Position numbers and translations under genes: made by a program
Assembly: GCA_015680685.1 (NCBI GenBank)
Contig: MNCI01002028.1
Location: forward strand, 95,750 to 159,749
Direction of reading: 5' to 3'
DNA from: Gnetum montanum
Taxonomy: Eukaryota > Streptophyta > Gnetopsida > Gnetales > Gnetaceae
Length of the DNA stretch: 64,000 nucleotides
Shown: positions 34,692 to 47,631 of the stretch, one piece after another
How the letters are laid out: each line of letters opens with the position of its first letter
Position numbering within the stretch: position 1 is the first letter of the stretch
The notes under the pieces: model-generated
Seen by the model: the letters and a program-made list of their open reading frames with translations, nothing else
The model's database searches: none
Told to the model about the DNA's origin: nothing

Positions 34692-37149
34692 CTTGCATGG
34701 ACAAAACAAATACATTATAACCGATTGAAATTTCTTAACAAATTTGGAAAAAAACATTAGAGTCAAAGGTGAAATTAGCCTCTATAAAAATCTCTAAGGT
34801 GTTTATTTAAATTAGCTTAAGAAATTCTACAAGGAAGCATTATTACAAACTTTCATAACCTTACATTATGACCAATTGGAATTTGGAAAAAAAAACATCC
34901 TAATCAGAGGTGAAATTAGCCTTTATAAAAAGCTCTAAGGTTCTATCTAAGTTGACTTAAGAAATTGCATAAATAGCCTTTCACTTCATAGCCCAAAATA
35001 TTACATCCAAAATTAAGCCTTACTTTAAACCATGCATAAACTTAGAAAAAACATTAAAACCTAGAAAAATCCCTTACTTTTCTTTAAAAAAATTTAAAAC
35101 ATGAGTTTTACATGAAAAAATACACATATCAATCACATCCATCCAAAAATTAACCTTATTCACATAGTTTAACCAAAATTTTATTGAAATTTTGTTTGGG
35201 CATTGATTTTAGTGATTCTACCATGAAAGGAAACCAAAAATCATAAACCTTACAGCCATGACCATTGCAACCAAAAATACATAATTTTTGTTACATGAAA
35301 CATAAAAAAATTAGCAAAAAAAAAATTTTAGCCTTCACCATGAATCCCCTTTGGTGTAGGGTTGGTAAAAAAATTTACTAAAAATTAATTTGAGCTCCAA
35401 ATAGAGTGATTCCACCATTATTTGAAGGCTTTAATCGAGCCCTACACATCCATGCTTAATAAAAATTCAAAACCATTGTCATTTTTGTAGGAAAAATTCA
35501 CGAACTTGGAAAAGAATCTAAAAATGACACAAACCTTCTTTTGACATAAGCTTACTAAAAAATTCATAAAATATTCTTTTTAAAACCAATTGGGGTCATT
35601 TCACCTCCATTGGAAAGTTGAAGCCAAGACCCACCAAGCCATAACTAAGAAATAGCCAAAACCATTACCATTTTCTTAGAAAAAATTCATGAACTTACAT
35701 GTAACTTTAAAAAATGGCATAAGAAACTTGATTGTATGACCTTAGGAAAATAGCCATCACTCCATCATTATTAATCCAAATGGAATGAAAAAATATTTAT
35801 TAGAAAGCTTAAATATATAGCTACAATTCCATAACATCAAATTTTGAAAATATGTGTCCGTTTTCATAAGAAAAAATACACAAAATTGCTTTCTTTTTTC
35901 ATGCAGAAAGATAAAATTCCTAAAGCCAAACTTAACATAGCCTTAGGATAATAGCCAAAATAGCTGAAATGATCAATACCCATTAGAAAAGACACCAAAA
36001 TAATGAGGTAGGATGTCATTAAAATTTAACTTTAATGAATCCTGTTACCTAGATCTAAGAAAAATGTCTATATCCCCAAATTTTGGGAAAAAAAATGAAA
36101 ACAACAATCTTGATTTTAAAAATTGAATCTACTAAGGACAAAACAATGAAACAACCATAGAACTATGTAGAAATGGAAAAAATAAGTGGGATTTTGTTAG
36201 AGCTTCATTTTACCCCCTTTGTTAGCATAGATCTAAGAAAAATGGCCCCAAAGTTGCCAGAAAAATAGGCAAAAATAAGTAGAACTTCCTACCTTAGAGC
36301 AAGAGTAAATGAGGCTTGGATGAAGATAAGCCTAAGTAATTTTTTCAATTCTTTGGCACACTCATGCACCTTCTAAATCCTAGGATTTTGGCTCTTTCCT
36401 CCATGTTGCTTAGGTTCCATGGCAGGCTCAACATTGTGGATGGCTAAAATTAAGAAAATAGGAGTTCTATGTTGCATAGAGGAAGGAATGAGGCTTCCAC
36501 GTTGAGGATAGGTTTCTTCTGCCATAAAAATCTATGCCAAAGCTCTCCTTTAATGTGAAATTTCCAAGAATCATAATTATGTTTCAAAAACTTGTGAAAT
36601 TTGGCATTAAAACACATCTAAATCTAAATGCTCACCTCTAAATCCCAGTTTCCCATTTAGTGCACCATAACTCCAAGTGTACTAAAGTGAAAGGTGTGAA
36701 AATTCTATTGCACATTGAGATTTATGGGAAACAACTTCACTTTTCAAAATTTTAAATTTTCTTGTTGTGAGCCCCACCATACGTCCTCACTCTTGCCTAA
36801 AATTGCATCAATGCTGAGTTTTGAGTGCTTATTACACTTAGAAAAAATAATCAAATCTTAATTCCCATGCATCCACACTAGGGATACTATACCTAGCATG
36901 GATACATTCCATCCACTACATAAAACTATTAAAGCATAGGTGCTTACCATTTTTAGTAACTCAAACTTGTCTCTTTTTCAACCCCAGGCTTCCAAAAGGG
37001 ATGGAATATGGACAAATCTAGGAAATTTAGGTTTTCACACTAGGGAAATAGTGCCCAATGTATAAGAAGAGGAGTAACATCCATTATTACCTTCCATCAC
37101 CCATCTAGCCCAAGTTTGACCCCCAAAGTAGGGCCACATGACCTAGAAC
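34692..37149. other. AT-rich non-coding stretch upstream of antisense gene C
   Basis: No frame, terminal repeat or RNA gene recognised. Many CCAAAA/AAAAAT runs. A duplicated pair near 34755 and 34895 shares GTGAAATTAGCCT and AAGCTCTAAGGT-like words. The first units of the following array may begin near 36400. Confidence 0.5.
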
Positions 37150-40100
37150 CCTCCTAGCATCCGTAGTAGCCTCAAAACCTCACCAAACCTAGTTAAAAAT
37201 AGTATAAACCTTGGGATTTAGTGTTTCCATGCTAGGGGAAGCTTCATCCATGTTGAACATCTCATCCCTAGTGTGGATGAATGGGGGGAAGCCAAAAATG
37301 ACCTAAATTGACTACCTAGCAACCATTTCTTAAAGCCTGATGACCCTAGACCATACTGGAATACTCTAGAGCTTCTAGATCAAATTTGGTGCAAAACTAC
37401 CATCCCTCTCTCATCCACACTAAGTCCATCATGCCCTACATGGAAGAAAGGGAGAAACTACATGATGCACTTAAGAGCCTCTAAAATGCTAAATCTTGAC
37501 ATCCAATATTAAGCATCAACATCAACAACCCTAGAGACTAACATGCATGGTTGATTAGCTATTGAGCTAGCCTAGATCTAACTTTCTTAGTTATTCCATG
37601 CTAGGGGACACCTCTTCCACACTACTCAATATGTAAAACTAGGGTAAGTGACTAGGAAAGTTAGTGAGGATTCTAAAAATAAGAAAAAGACCTCAAATTT
37701 CCTTATACTTAACACTAGGACTTTGACAGCCTCTCCAGAAGGAACTAGAATGAAAAAATTAACTTGCTAAGATTCTTCCACACAGGGAGAACCTCCTCCA
37801 CGTTGACCATCCTATTATAAGTGTGGATGGAAGGGGAGAAGCCAAATCTATTAGGGGTTTCATACAATTGGACTTCTGGAAGCAACCTTGACCTTCTAGA
37901 GGCCACTAGACTTCTGAAAGTTATCTAAAATAATCAAAACTTGCCTTCCTTGGGTTCTCCATGCTAAGGGGAATCCCATCCATGCTAAACATCCTAGCCC
38001 CAACATGCATGAAAAGAGAAAATCCTAAAAACCCTTTCATAGCCATTAAAATAATTGGATTTCAACTATAGACATTGATAGCCAACACCAGTAACCTTGT
38101 AGACACTCATGCATAGCTAAAATTGCCAAAAATAGCAAAAAAGAGGCATCGCTTGGTCCCTCCATGTTGGAAGCTACTTCTTCCATGCTATCCAACATGG
38201 AAGAAAAGAGGGAAACCTTGCAAGGACTTCAAAAGTAACCTTAGAGACCTTAAACAAATGCCAAAAAGCCTTATGTGTGTTCTAGGATGCTGCCTACTCA
38301 TCCTAGAACCCTCAGACTCTTCTAAATTGCTTATAAAATAGCTAGAAAACCCTTCCACAAATCTTCCATGCTAAGCATGGAAGCCCAAGCATTAATAAAA
38401 GAGGGGAAGCCCAAAAACTACCTAATAACCCTTAAAATTACCAAAATTTGACATCAGATATCAGCAGTCAACCCTAGCAACCTTAGAAGCCTACATGCAT
38501 AGCCAGAAACAATAGATAATGGGAAAAATTAGGGTCCCTTAGTTCTTTGACATTTAGAGCCATCTCTCCCATGTTTTCCAACATGGCAGAAAAAGGGAAA
38601 CTTTTGGGGGACTTCAAAATGACCTATAAACACCTTAATCAAACATGCTACAGCCTCACATGAACCCTAAGACTAGTTTTACAACTTCCCAATCCCTCAA
38701 ACCCAACAAAAGTGATCACAGAAAGACAAAAGTTACTCCCCCTAGTTTTCCATGCTAAGCATACTATCCCTAATGTGAAAATATGGGGGAAGCTTAAGAA
38801 CCATCTAGGAAACCTTCAAACTAAGCAAACTTGATCTCAAACCGTAGTCCTCAACCCTAGCAACCCAAGAGGCACACATGCATGATTGATTAAGATCAAA
38901 ACTGGCCCAGATCTAAGATTATGATTCTTTCATGTTGGGGTTCCCTTCCTTCACACTACCTAGCATGGAAAATGAGGGAGAGACTTATTTAGAGCTTGTA
39001 AACACCTTAGAATGACATTAGATAACTGTGCATGTGCTCTAGAACCATGTTAGCAACTTTGGGAGCCTTCAAATCTCATAAAACTGATGCCAAATAGAAA
39101 AAAAGTGGCTCCCCCTAGTCTTACACGTTGAGAACCCTAGTCCTAGCATGGAAAGAATGGGGAAGGCCTAAAAAACACTTAGAAGTATCCAAAATTGCCA
39201 AATTTTGATATGAAACCTTAACCCTTGGCCCTAGCAACTCTGGAAGCTAACATGCATAGTCAATTGTTATCTAAACTAGACTAGATCTAGGATTCTTGTT
39301 CCATCCACACTAGAGAAGGTTCCTTCCATGCTAGGTAGCATGGAAATATGAAGAGAAAGCTACTTTTCCACTTTTAGTGACAATATGACACTCTTAGAAG
39401 CCAAAGATCTACATTGGAGAAGCCTAGGAGCTCATAGCCTTGAGAGTTTGCTCACTTGATCTCCTTTTAATCTTCAAAATCAATTCCCCCAATCTTCCAT
39501 GTTAGAGAAAATTCCCTAGCATGAAAAGAAAGGAAAATACCTTAGATGCCCTTGCATGACCTCCAAACAAGTCAAAAATCAACCAAAAACTTGTAGAATC
39601 ATGATCTACAGCCCTAGGGGCCTAGGAACCTAGTCAATGTGCTCTCGAACCATCTTGAATCCATAAAACAAGTGTTCCCCCATCTTTTCATGTTGGAGAT
39701 ACTATGCTCAACATGGAAAAATTGGAGGAAGCCATTTCAACATGTTTTTACATCAAAATCTACCTTAAACATCCTCAAAATGAAGCTTAGGGATGCACAA
39801 CTCCCAAGTCTAGGTTTTGGCTACTTGTTTGATCTTGTTTTGACTTAAATCTTGGTTCTCCATGTTGAAACCCCTCTTTTCCATGTTGGATAGCATGGAA
39901 ATAGGGGTGAAGGCTTCAAAGATTACTTTTTAGCCTTTACAGATGTTTAAAGTGCCCAAATTTGTTAGATCTAGCCCTGTGCTCCCTTAGGGAGGCCTTG
40001 GAACCTTAATTTTGGAAATTTGGATGCTTCAAAATCTACTCTCCTTGGTTTCCATGATAAGGGTCCCTTCTTCCATGCCAGCTAATGTGGAAACAAGGGA

Positions 40101-40150
40101 GGCCTGACATGGAAGCCTCAAAACTCTTGATTTTTAGGTCCAAATAGCCT
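37150..40150. repeat. Tandem array, unit about 190 bp, about 16 diverged copies
   Basis: Blocks with CCATGCTAGGG...CTAGCATGGAAgaaagggGAAgCC recur near 37235, 37415, 37590, 37785, 37965, 38155, 38350, 38550, 38745, 38925, 39115, 39300, 39490, 39680, 39865 and 40050. Each unit holds a dyad of CATG(C/T)T(A/G) against TAGCATGG. A second marker, ACATGCATAG, recurs every ~380 bp (38493, 38873, 39252), so a two-unit higher-order period exists in part. No coding frame. Confidence 0.8.
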
Positions 40151-40189
40151 AGAAATAGACCTAATTGATGCCCAAACTTACCGAATAGC

Positions 40190-40561
40190 CTTGTAGCACT
40201 AAATCATGGCTCGCTAAGGCCTAAAACTAGCAAAAACCAACCATTTTTTACCTATATTAGCCAAATTTCACAATAGGCAGCTTGCTTTGCTTGATTGTTT
40301 GCCTTATTACATAGTGTTTTTGCTTTTTTTGGACTTGTGTTGCATTGTTGGCCTTTTTGACCTTCTATGGCCTTTATACAACTTGTATGTTCTTTATTTG
40401 CCTTATTATAGTCTTATTTTCCTTTTTTGACCTTTGAATGGTATCAGATAGTGGCGTTTGTCCTTGACCACAATTTGACACCATGTGACCCAGGCATGCT
40501 AAGGCCTTTATCTGGCATCATAGTCCACCAAGACTCTAAACTAGTATCATGGCCTACTAAG
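40190..40561 (+). repeat. TAAACT motif block of element C, left of D
   Basis: Units such as GCTAAGGCCTAAAACTAGC (40214), CACCAAGACTCTAAACTAG (40526) and GGCCTACTAAGGCCTAAAA, the last split by the insertion of D. Confidence 0.65.
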
Positions 40562-41901
40562 TGAAACACCACAAAATTTTGGGTCTTGGCATCATGACTA
40601 CAAATTTGGATAAGTGTCAAAATGATTGACATGTTACGCTGCGTAGCGTAGCACCATGTATATTGCAACATAGCACCCTGTTACGTTCTATAGCGTAGCA
40701 CCTTATTATGTTGTGTAGCATAGCATAGCATAGCATCCATATCTATTGCAACATAGCATTCATGTCACGCTGTGTAGCATAGTGCAGTAGTGAGCACAGC
40801 GTAACATAGTTTTCAAGCTATGCAGCATAGCATAGCATGGCCAGCTTGACACTGCAAGCATCCCATGTCCCACATGTAAGATGGAACAAGCATAAGCGTG
40901 GTCCCACCCATGGCACTACCACATGGCACCTAATCCACATTTTGGACTATCCCTAGCCCTATAAATATCCTGGGAACCCAAGGGTTACCTTCTGGGACAG
41001 TTGGCATTCCCCAAGGGTTGGCATCCTTCAAATGTTGGCATCTCCCAATGGTTACATTCCTGGACCATTGGCATTCCCCAAGGGTTGGCATCCCTTAAAT
41101 GTTGACATCTCTCAGCGATTACATTCCTAGACCGTTGGCATTCCCGAAGGGTTGGCATCCCTTAAATGTTGGCATCTCCCAGCAGTTATATTCCTTGACC
41201 ATTGGCATTTCCAAGTGGTTGGCATTCCTTGGATGTGAGCCTTTTTAAGCATGTGGCATTTGGCATTTTGGCATCTTGGCATTAAGCTCCATGGGTGAAT
41301 GAGACCCATAGCACACCACACCAGAAGAGAGGCAGAGTTACACATCACAACCCATTGTGGCCCCATTGCAGCCCTATAGAACATTACATGTTACATCGCG
41401 GTGGCCAACCCAGCAGGCACAGTTCATCACAACGAGCGCTAGACTTCATGACCTAATTCCATCGAGGCTGTAATACACTCCCACTGTGCCTATGGTACAC
41501 TGTGTATATCATTGTGAATTAACAATGCTTTCTCTTTTGGGGTGGTGCATTGCTGTTGTCAAATTCTATTACATTTCTCAAGAATTTCTCTCTAGAATTT
41601 AGTTTAATGCTTGTACTTTCATACTATTTCATACATATTTGCACGTTCACATCATTGTTCTCAGGCTGGGACATCTTGCTATGCTCTAGCTGAGCTAGAC
41701 CTGATGCCCATACATAACGTAGTAAAAACCATTTTCACACATAATCATTTTAACATCATGTAAGTCCTTGTTTGATTAGCAAGAACATTCAGGGCACCTC
41801 ATTTCTATTTTCTCTGGCACGGCCCTTGTAAGGATTCGGGGTTAGGCTATGCACCTAATAACCTCTTGGTGTTCCAGACACCGACATTTTCAGACACTAC
41901 A
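40562..41901 (+). mobile_element. 5' LTR of element D
   Basis: 1340 bp. U3 (40632-40850) is packed with GCGTAGCGTAGCA/TAGCATAGCATAGC words. TATAAATA box at 40960-40967. Downstream of it come three full 67-bp units. Confidence 0.9.
40985..41219 (+). repeat. 67-bp tandem repeats in D's 5' LTR
   Basis: Units start at 40985, 41052, 41119 and a partial one at 41186; each holds CCCCAAGGGTTGGCATCC and TGTTGGCATCTC-type words. The 3' LTR has only two full units (48041, 48108) and a partial (48175). One lost or gained unit explains most of the 80-bp LTR length difference. Confidence 0.85.
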
Positions 41902-41906
41902 ATTTT

Positions 41907-41925
41907 TGGCACTAGAAGGAGGGCC
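41907..41925 (+). other. Primer-binding site (element D)
   Basis: TGGCACTAGAAGGAGGGCC, five bases after the LTR. Confidence 0.85.
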
Positions 41926-42419
41926 TGAACCTCCAATCTAAGTTTGTGTAAAGTATCATTTTTAACTTTTATGACTTGTTCTATATAGCGTAGTAGCTGC
42001 ACCACATGCAGCATAGCAAGGTGGTATAGGGCACAGCGTAGCAGGAATACACTGTGTAGCATAGCGTAGCATAGCACACTGCGGCACTATAGTGCAGCAT
42101 AGTGCTACGGTGCAACACCCAGCACTATAGTGTAGCGTAGCGCTACAGTGCAGTGTAACACTATAGTGCAACACCCGACGCTACAGTGTAACACCCTGTT
42201 ACACTACACCAGAGTTGGCCATTTTTAGTAGTTTTCATACTTAGCATTTTTTATGCATTTTCATACTTAACATTTTTTTTTGCATTGTTACACTTAGCCA
42301 TTTTCTATATTTCTATACTTTGCCATTTCCCTACTATGAACAGACTTAGTCATTTTTCTGTTGTTTTTAGAGTTAGCCATTTTCTGCAACTAGCAACTCT
42401 CACAACCTAATCTATGAAT
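41926..42419 (+). other. Leader of element D with repeats
   Basis: 41980-42200 carries the same GCATAGCGTAGCA-like words as U3, then ACACTATAGTGCA-like palindromic words; 42210-42385 has about six short CTTAGCCATTTT repeats. No frame. Presence of the U3 words on both sides of the primer site is unusual. Confidence 0.6.
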
Positions 42420-45236
42420 ATGAATCTAGATCAACCTTCCACATTGGTGTCTAACATATTTGATACCACAATCTAGCCAAAGCATGCCACATTAAGCCAC
42501 AAACAATACAATCTTGTTTGTGCCAAAATCCAAGCAAGACTACCAGTGGATTACCTCAATTTAGAGGCAAAAGAGGACTACGAATGAGTCCACTAGAATG
42601 GACTGGAGTATAACTCCTTGTTTAACATAATCCCACTCACGGAGTCCTACCACTAGTTGTTGTCCCAACTCATCTGTGCAAACAAGCATGATGCAAAGAA
42701 AACCTATAAGGAAGCCTCACAAAAGGAGGAAGATGAGTTTGAGGCCCACTCTGAGCATGAGAGCCCCCTCCACACCGTCTTCCAACAACCACTCCCTAGT
42801 ACAACCCCTCCTCAATTTGGTCCACCCATCCCCTCTAAGATAGTGACCATGCCAATTTAGCTTTCCTCGCAAGCAACTAATGCATTTTCCCAACACTATG
42901 CTCATGTAGGGGCCACCTCCTAGCCCCAAACAACTCAAGCATCCTACATCCTACCTATCTCATCAGTGTATACAGTGTCTGTCCAACCCACCCATGTGTG
43001 GCCCATTCTAATTACCACACCCATCACTCAGCCAATACATCAGCAATCGTCCACTACGATGTTAAACTGGCAACAACTGTTTGCTACGATGTTAAAATAG
43101 CAGATTCCACAACCAACAATTCAACCCCATGCTATCCAACCAACACAAGCCCAACCAATGCAATCGGCTAGAACATCCCCAAGCTTGGGTTAAGCATTCC
43201 AACTGATCCAAAGCTTGATGAAGGTGATCAACTGACTCAAGGCTACCTCCTCTGACAACATCCAGGTTGTGGACTTCTACAAAGATGACCCCATAAGTCC
43301 TATGGTACCACCCCTAACTCTCCCAACTAGGGTCTAACTACCTCAATTCATCAAGTACAATGGTGAAGGGGATCCCAATGCACACTTGGTCATATTTTGA
43401 TCTGAATGCTTACTCCTTCAAGCTTGGCCACATGTCATCATGTGTGTGTTCCCCATGTCACTTAGGGACAAGGCCTTAGACTGTTATTGTGCACTACCCA
43501 AGGCCTCAATCTCCTCTTTGGAGGATCTCATAAGCCATTTTGTGACATGATTTAGGTACAACCTAAAGCCTGAAGTAACCCTTGACCAACTTATGCAAGT
43601 TAAACAGGGGCCTCTAGAACCTATGTCAAAATTCCTTCAACGTTGGAATGCTACATTGAGTGAAATGCATGAATCCCTAGTGGAAGCACATCTACTAGCC
43701 ATCTTCAAAGGTGCAGTAAATGACATCATTAAGTCCAAACTGTATTATCTAGCCCCAAAGTCTCTTAGCCAAGACTTTTCCCAAGCAAAAAGCATAGAGG
43801 AAGTAGCGCAAGCTAGCAATGACCCAGCTTATGTGGCCTATAGAAACCAACATGCTTGCAAGCAAAACACAACAGTGGCAATAGTGGCCTCAAGCACAAA
43901 AGCAACCAACTAGAGCCCAACAACTAAGCAACCCAAAGCCCCAATTGACAAAATTACCAACTTTGACGCCAACTCACCTACATTGGTAGGGGCCACCCCA
44001 AGGCCCAACTTTCAGTGCAAGGATTGCTCAAAGTATACACCACTACTAATGCAACCCTTTGAACTACTGGAAAAACTCTTGAAAGCCAAGCAAATCCAAC
44101 ACAAACATGTATCGATGATTACCTGCCAAAAACATGATAGGTATTGTGAACTACTAAGGAACCCCACATTAGCAGTACCAAATGAGCCCTCGATCCTACA
44201 ACATTTTAAATTGGACCAATATTTTCATTACCATCAATTGGCTATTCATAGTATAGACTACTATCGTGCTTTGCAAGATGACTTGCAGAGAATGATAGAA
44301 CAAGGCCAACTAGTGATCAACACAGCAAGTCAATCCAACACAGATGATGCCTCCTATGTCATAAATTCCATTAGCATAGGTGGCAAGCCCAAACCTATAC
44401 AACAACCTTTTGTGATCCATGTGCCTCCTAACAAGACAAGGGTCCCCTTCACCTCCACAAGCAAGAGGCCTCCCTTTATTATCAAAGTGCCACCTCAAAC
44501 ACCTACAATACCCTTTATGGTCAAAGTTCTAAACCAAAAACCACTAAGATGTTAAATTTCCATGATGCAACAACAAAAACCACTAAGAAACCTTTTGTTA
44601 TCAAGGTGCCACAATGATTTGGTCACACAACAACTCCAAAACAACTCCTAAGCCACCCTTTATCATAAGGGTGCCACAACATGATGGCCCCTCACCTACC
44701 CAAAGCCCAACAATGGGCAACATCTTGATCCCTCCTCCTTCAATGGTTTACCCCACTAGCAACCTAGGTAGGCCCACCAAATGGCAACGCAAGAGGACAA
44801 ATGAGCACCTCGCAACCCCCATGGCCGAAGCAAAGGCCACAGCCAGTAAACAACAACTGAACATTGGGGCCCCTAACCCCAAGCAAGCCAAGCAAACCAA
44901 GCCCAAGTCCCCTTCCCAAGAGATCTATATTTCAAGCCACATGGAGGAAATCAAGGCCAACACAATGGCTAATGACAAGGACTTTGTAGCTGCACTGACT
45001 CAAGTGAAGCAAACGCTCAAGCAAAAGAACACAATGTTAAGCTTGTACGACCTAGTCATGACTTCATCTGCTCACTGCCAAGCATTGGCCCAGATCTTGG
45101 CCTCCATTCCTATTATGGAGGACATCCCTGCAAATGAGGCATCTATCCGTGCAACAATGCTACCCCCTACATCACAAGAATCAAGTTCAACATCTCTAGT
45201 GTTCCATGACAATGCAGTCAAAGTCAACCCTAAATG
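42420..45236 (+). pseudogene. Gag and linker (element D)
   Basis: ATG at 42420 (MNLDQPSTLVSN). Gag core near 43260-43660: FYKDDPISPMVPPLTLP, KYNGEGDPNAHLV, ALDCYCALPKASISSLEDL, KPEVTLDQLMQVK. The knuckle region FHYHQLAIHSIDYY near 44222 has lost its Cys. Then PFVIHVPP, PFIIKVPP and PFMVKV repeats. A frameshift near 44560-44614 moves the frame into the last 207 open codons, which lead to the protease. Internal stops include 42858 and 43911. Same architecture as B and E. Confidence 0.85.
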
Positions 45237-45750
45237 AGGGGAGGTTACTATAGCTCCACTATCCATTAGCATACGTGTTGGGTAGTGCACCATCCATAGA
45301 GTGCATGTCGATGATGGTGTAGTGAAAAACATATTCTTGTACTCTGTCATCAACAAGCTAGGCCTAGTAGATGAAATCAGGCAAACCAAAATCACATGTC
45401 TAAAATCCTTCAATGGATCACATGTTATAGTCAGGGGTACAATCAACTTAGCCTTTGTGGCAGGAAAGCAATTCCCCACTAGTGCATATTTCACTATCAT
45501 AGAGGAGATGCTAGGTTTCAACATGATTCTAGGTAGGCCTTAGCTAGCCCAACTAAGGGCCATCTCCTCTCCCATCCACCAAGAAATCCACCTTCCATAG
45601 AAAGGTGGTCAAGTTATCATCCATGGTGATAACGCTTCCTCTTCGACTATCCATGACATAGACATGGTGCAAATTTTAGAAGAAGAGTTTCTTGGTGGTA
45701 CACCTATAACAACCAATGTAGCACCTAAGGCTAACACACTCGAATGAGTG
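45237..45750 (+). pseudogene. Aspartic protease (element D)
   Basis: HRVHVDDGVVKN at about 45295-45330, then KLGLVDEIRQTKI, SFNGSHVIVRG, VAGKQFPTSAYF, MLGFNMILGRP and SPIHQEIHLP. Stops near 45235, 45283, 45541 and 45598. In the same frame as the linker. Confidence 0.85.
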
Positions 45751-46265
45751 GTTGAAGCCAATAGCTTCCCAGAGGATCCTAAACCTTGCACACTCCCTAA
45801 TCCATGCCCAATTAGAAAGCAACTACATGACCAAGACTTTCCCTTGGCCAAAAATGCAGGTGCCTGCCTGCCCTTTGCCTCCACTTGCCATGCATTTTTG
45901 AATTTTGTTTACATTTCACTAGCCTATGTGTTTACATTTTTCCTGCTCACTTAGATCATGCAATTTTCTTTGTTTACACATTCGTCAATTTCGTTTACAC
46001 ATTGCATTTGAAAAACATCAAACATAAAAAAAACATAAAACTACAAAAACACATGGTCCAAAAAGGCCTTAAACTAGCCTACAGCTCGGAACAGCCTAAA
46101 ACTATCACTTTTTGCATTACTTTTCTTTCATTCATACATTTTAACTTTGTTTATGATAGGTGTTTCTTGATGTTGTTTTCTTTCTAGTTGATTTTTGCAG
46201 GATCTTGCAAGCACACAACATGACCATGCATGTAGCATCACACCTTATGCAAGCAAGGTAAGCAC
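45751..46265 (+). other. Post-protease spacer of element D
   Basis: It contains two TTAAACTAG-type units (46051-46110) like those before the antisense gene in A, B, C and E. A run TTTTTGCAGG at 46193-46202 looks like a splice acceptor. The antisense gene and pol would be expected here; both are missing. Confidence 0.6.
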
Positions 46266-46465
46266 TAGTCCACTATGACTATAAACTGGCACAACTCGTC
46301 CTTAGGTCATGATGTTAAACTGGTGCAACAGCTTGTTCTTAGGTCATGACATTAAACTAGCACAACATCCACTATCCACTATGACATTAAACTAGCATTC
46401 AGCAATCTACTAGGACTATAAACTAGCACATCATGGTCTACCAAGACTTTAAACTGGCATGTTGC
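46266..46465 (+). repeat. TAAACTGGC repeat array (element D)
   Basis: Six units such as GTCCACTATGACTATAAACTGGC and GGTCATGATGTTAAACTGG, equivalent to A's array at 10091-10530. Confidence 0.8.
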
Positions 46466-47618
46466 TAATCTTATTTGAGCACCTGGCATTGGTGAAACCC
46501 TTGGGGCACTTGCAGCATTATCGCCTCTCATCATTCTATTAAATTTCTGGAGCACTGGCCATTAGTGCAACCTTCAGAGGACTCATAGCATTGTCACCTT
46601 AGCACCTTCACTGGCTTCCTAAGCACTTGCAATTGGCACAATATTTGACACATTTACAGCATCTTTGCATGTAGCACCTATAGCATCTTCAAGTTTGACA
46701 TTTGCACTTTCATTTCATGTTTTTTGGTTTTCTTGTCTTCTTGGAGTTCTATTTGTAGGATGAAACCTCAGAGGTAGTCATGTAGAGATGCATCTCATTG
46801 CAGCAGCAAGTCACCACATTACTCTGATGTGCATGATTGGACTAGTTGAGCCACTCAAGAGTGCACCTCCACCCCTCATCCTTGTTCCAACCTATGCACA
46901 TTCACTCCATTATCCTAATATCCTCTTATCTCCCCCATACTTATGATTTCACATCCCTTAGATGCATACACATTGTGATGCATATGGCATTCTCTTCACA
47001 TCAACTGCAGAACCCATGGTTGATGTAACATAACTCATCCTGTGTGGAGCCTCTATTGCATGGTCAAAGTCTAGGTGGATGTAACAGAAATCATCCCTAG
47101 GAAACAAAGCCCATATTCTCGATGGCCAACTTGCAACTAATATTCAGTAGTAAGCCAAACCCAAAAAAGGTTCGCCTCACAACACAGCAAAAAAAAAAGA
47201 AGAAAAAAAAAAGAAAAAATAAAAAGAATGGGGCAAGCACATCCCTAGGAAAATTGACAATGCTACAACTTTACAACTAGCCAAGCCTTATATTGACTTT
47301 GATGCTCTCATTAACACTCCAACAAGAAGTCAACGTTTCAGGGGCAAACCACATCATGCCATGGTCACTGTCAACCATGCTGAATTTGCATCTTACATCA
47401 TGATCCACTGTTTGCATTTTATTTTCACCATTTAAATTTCATCTCCCTAGCATTGTCTATACCCCTTGTCCCTCAACATCACCTTATTTCCATATCACTC
47501 TTGAGCATGGTAAAACAACATTCGATCTTGTGCCGACAAGTGATGTTGGTGACATGTCTGCTATGGTTTTTTGTAATTCTTTGTCAACATCTCTTGGGCC
47601 ACTCCTCTAGACATCAAC
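46466..47618 (+). other. 3' untranslated region of element D
   Basis: Non-coding. An A-rich purine run of about 40 bases lies at 47188-47230. Words in 46500-46700 repeat (GCACTTGCA, CAGCATTTGC). The end resembles A at 11440-11690. Confidence 0.6.
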
Positions 47619-47631
47619 AAAGATGGGCCAT
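47619..47631 (+). other. Polypurine tract of element D
   Basis: AAAGATGGGCCAT immediately before the 3' LTR. Confidence 0.75.

Noticed and set aside
37150-40150. Tandem array as CRISPR-like or as miRNA precursors
   Set aside because: Units are ~190 bp, diverged throughout and lack identical short repeats with unique spacers; the dyads are imperfect and their copies too different for a defined precursor.
47188-47231. A-rich purine run as the polypurine tract of D
   Set aside because: It lies about 400 bp before the LTR; the proper tract AAAGATGGGCCAT touches the LTR at 47631.
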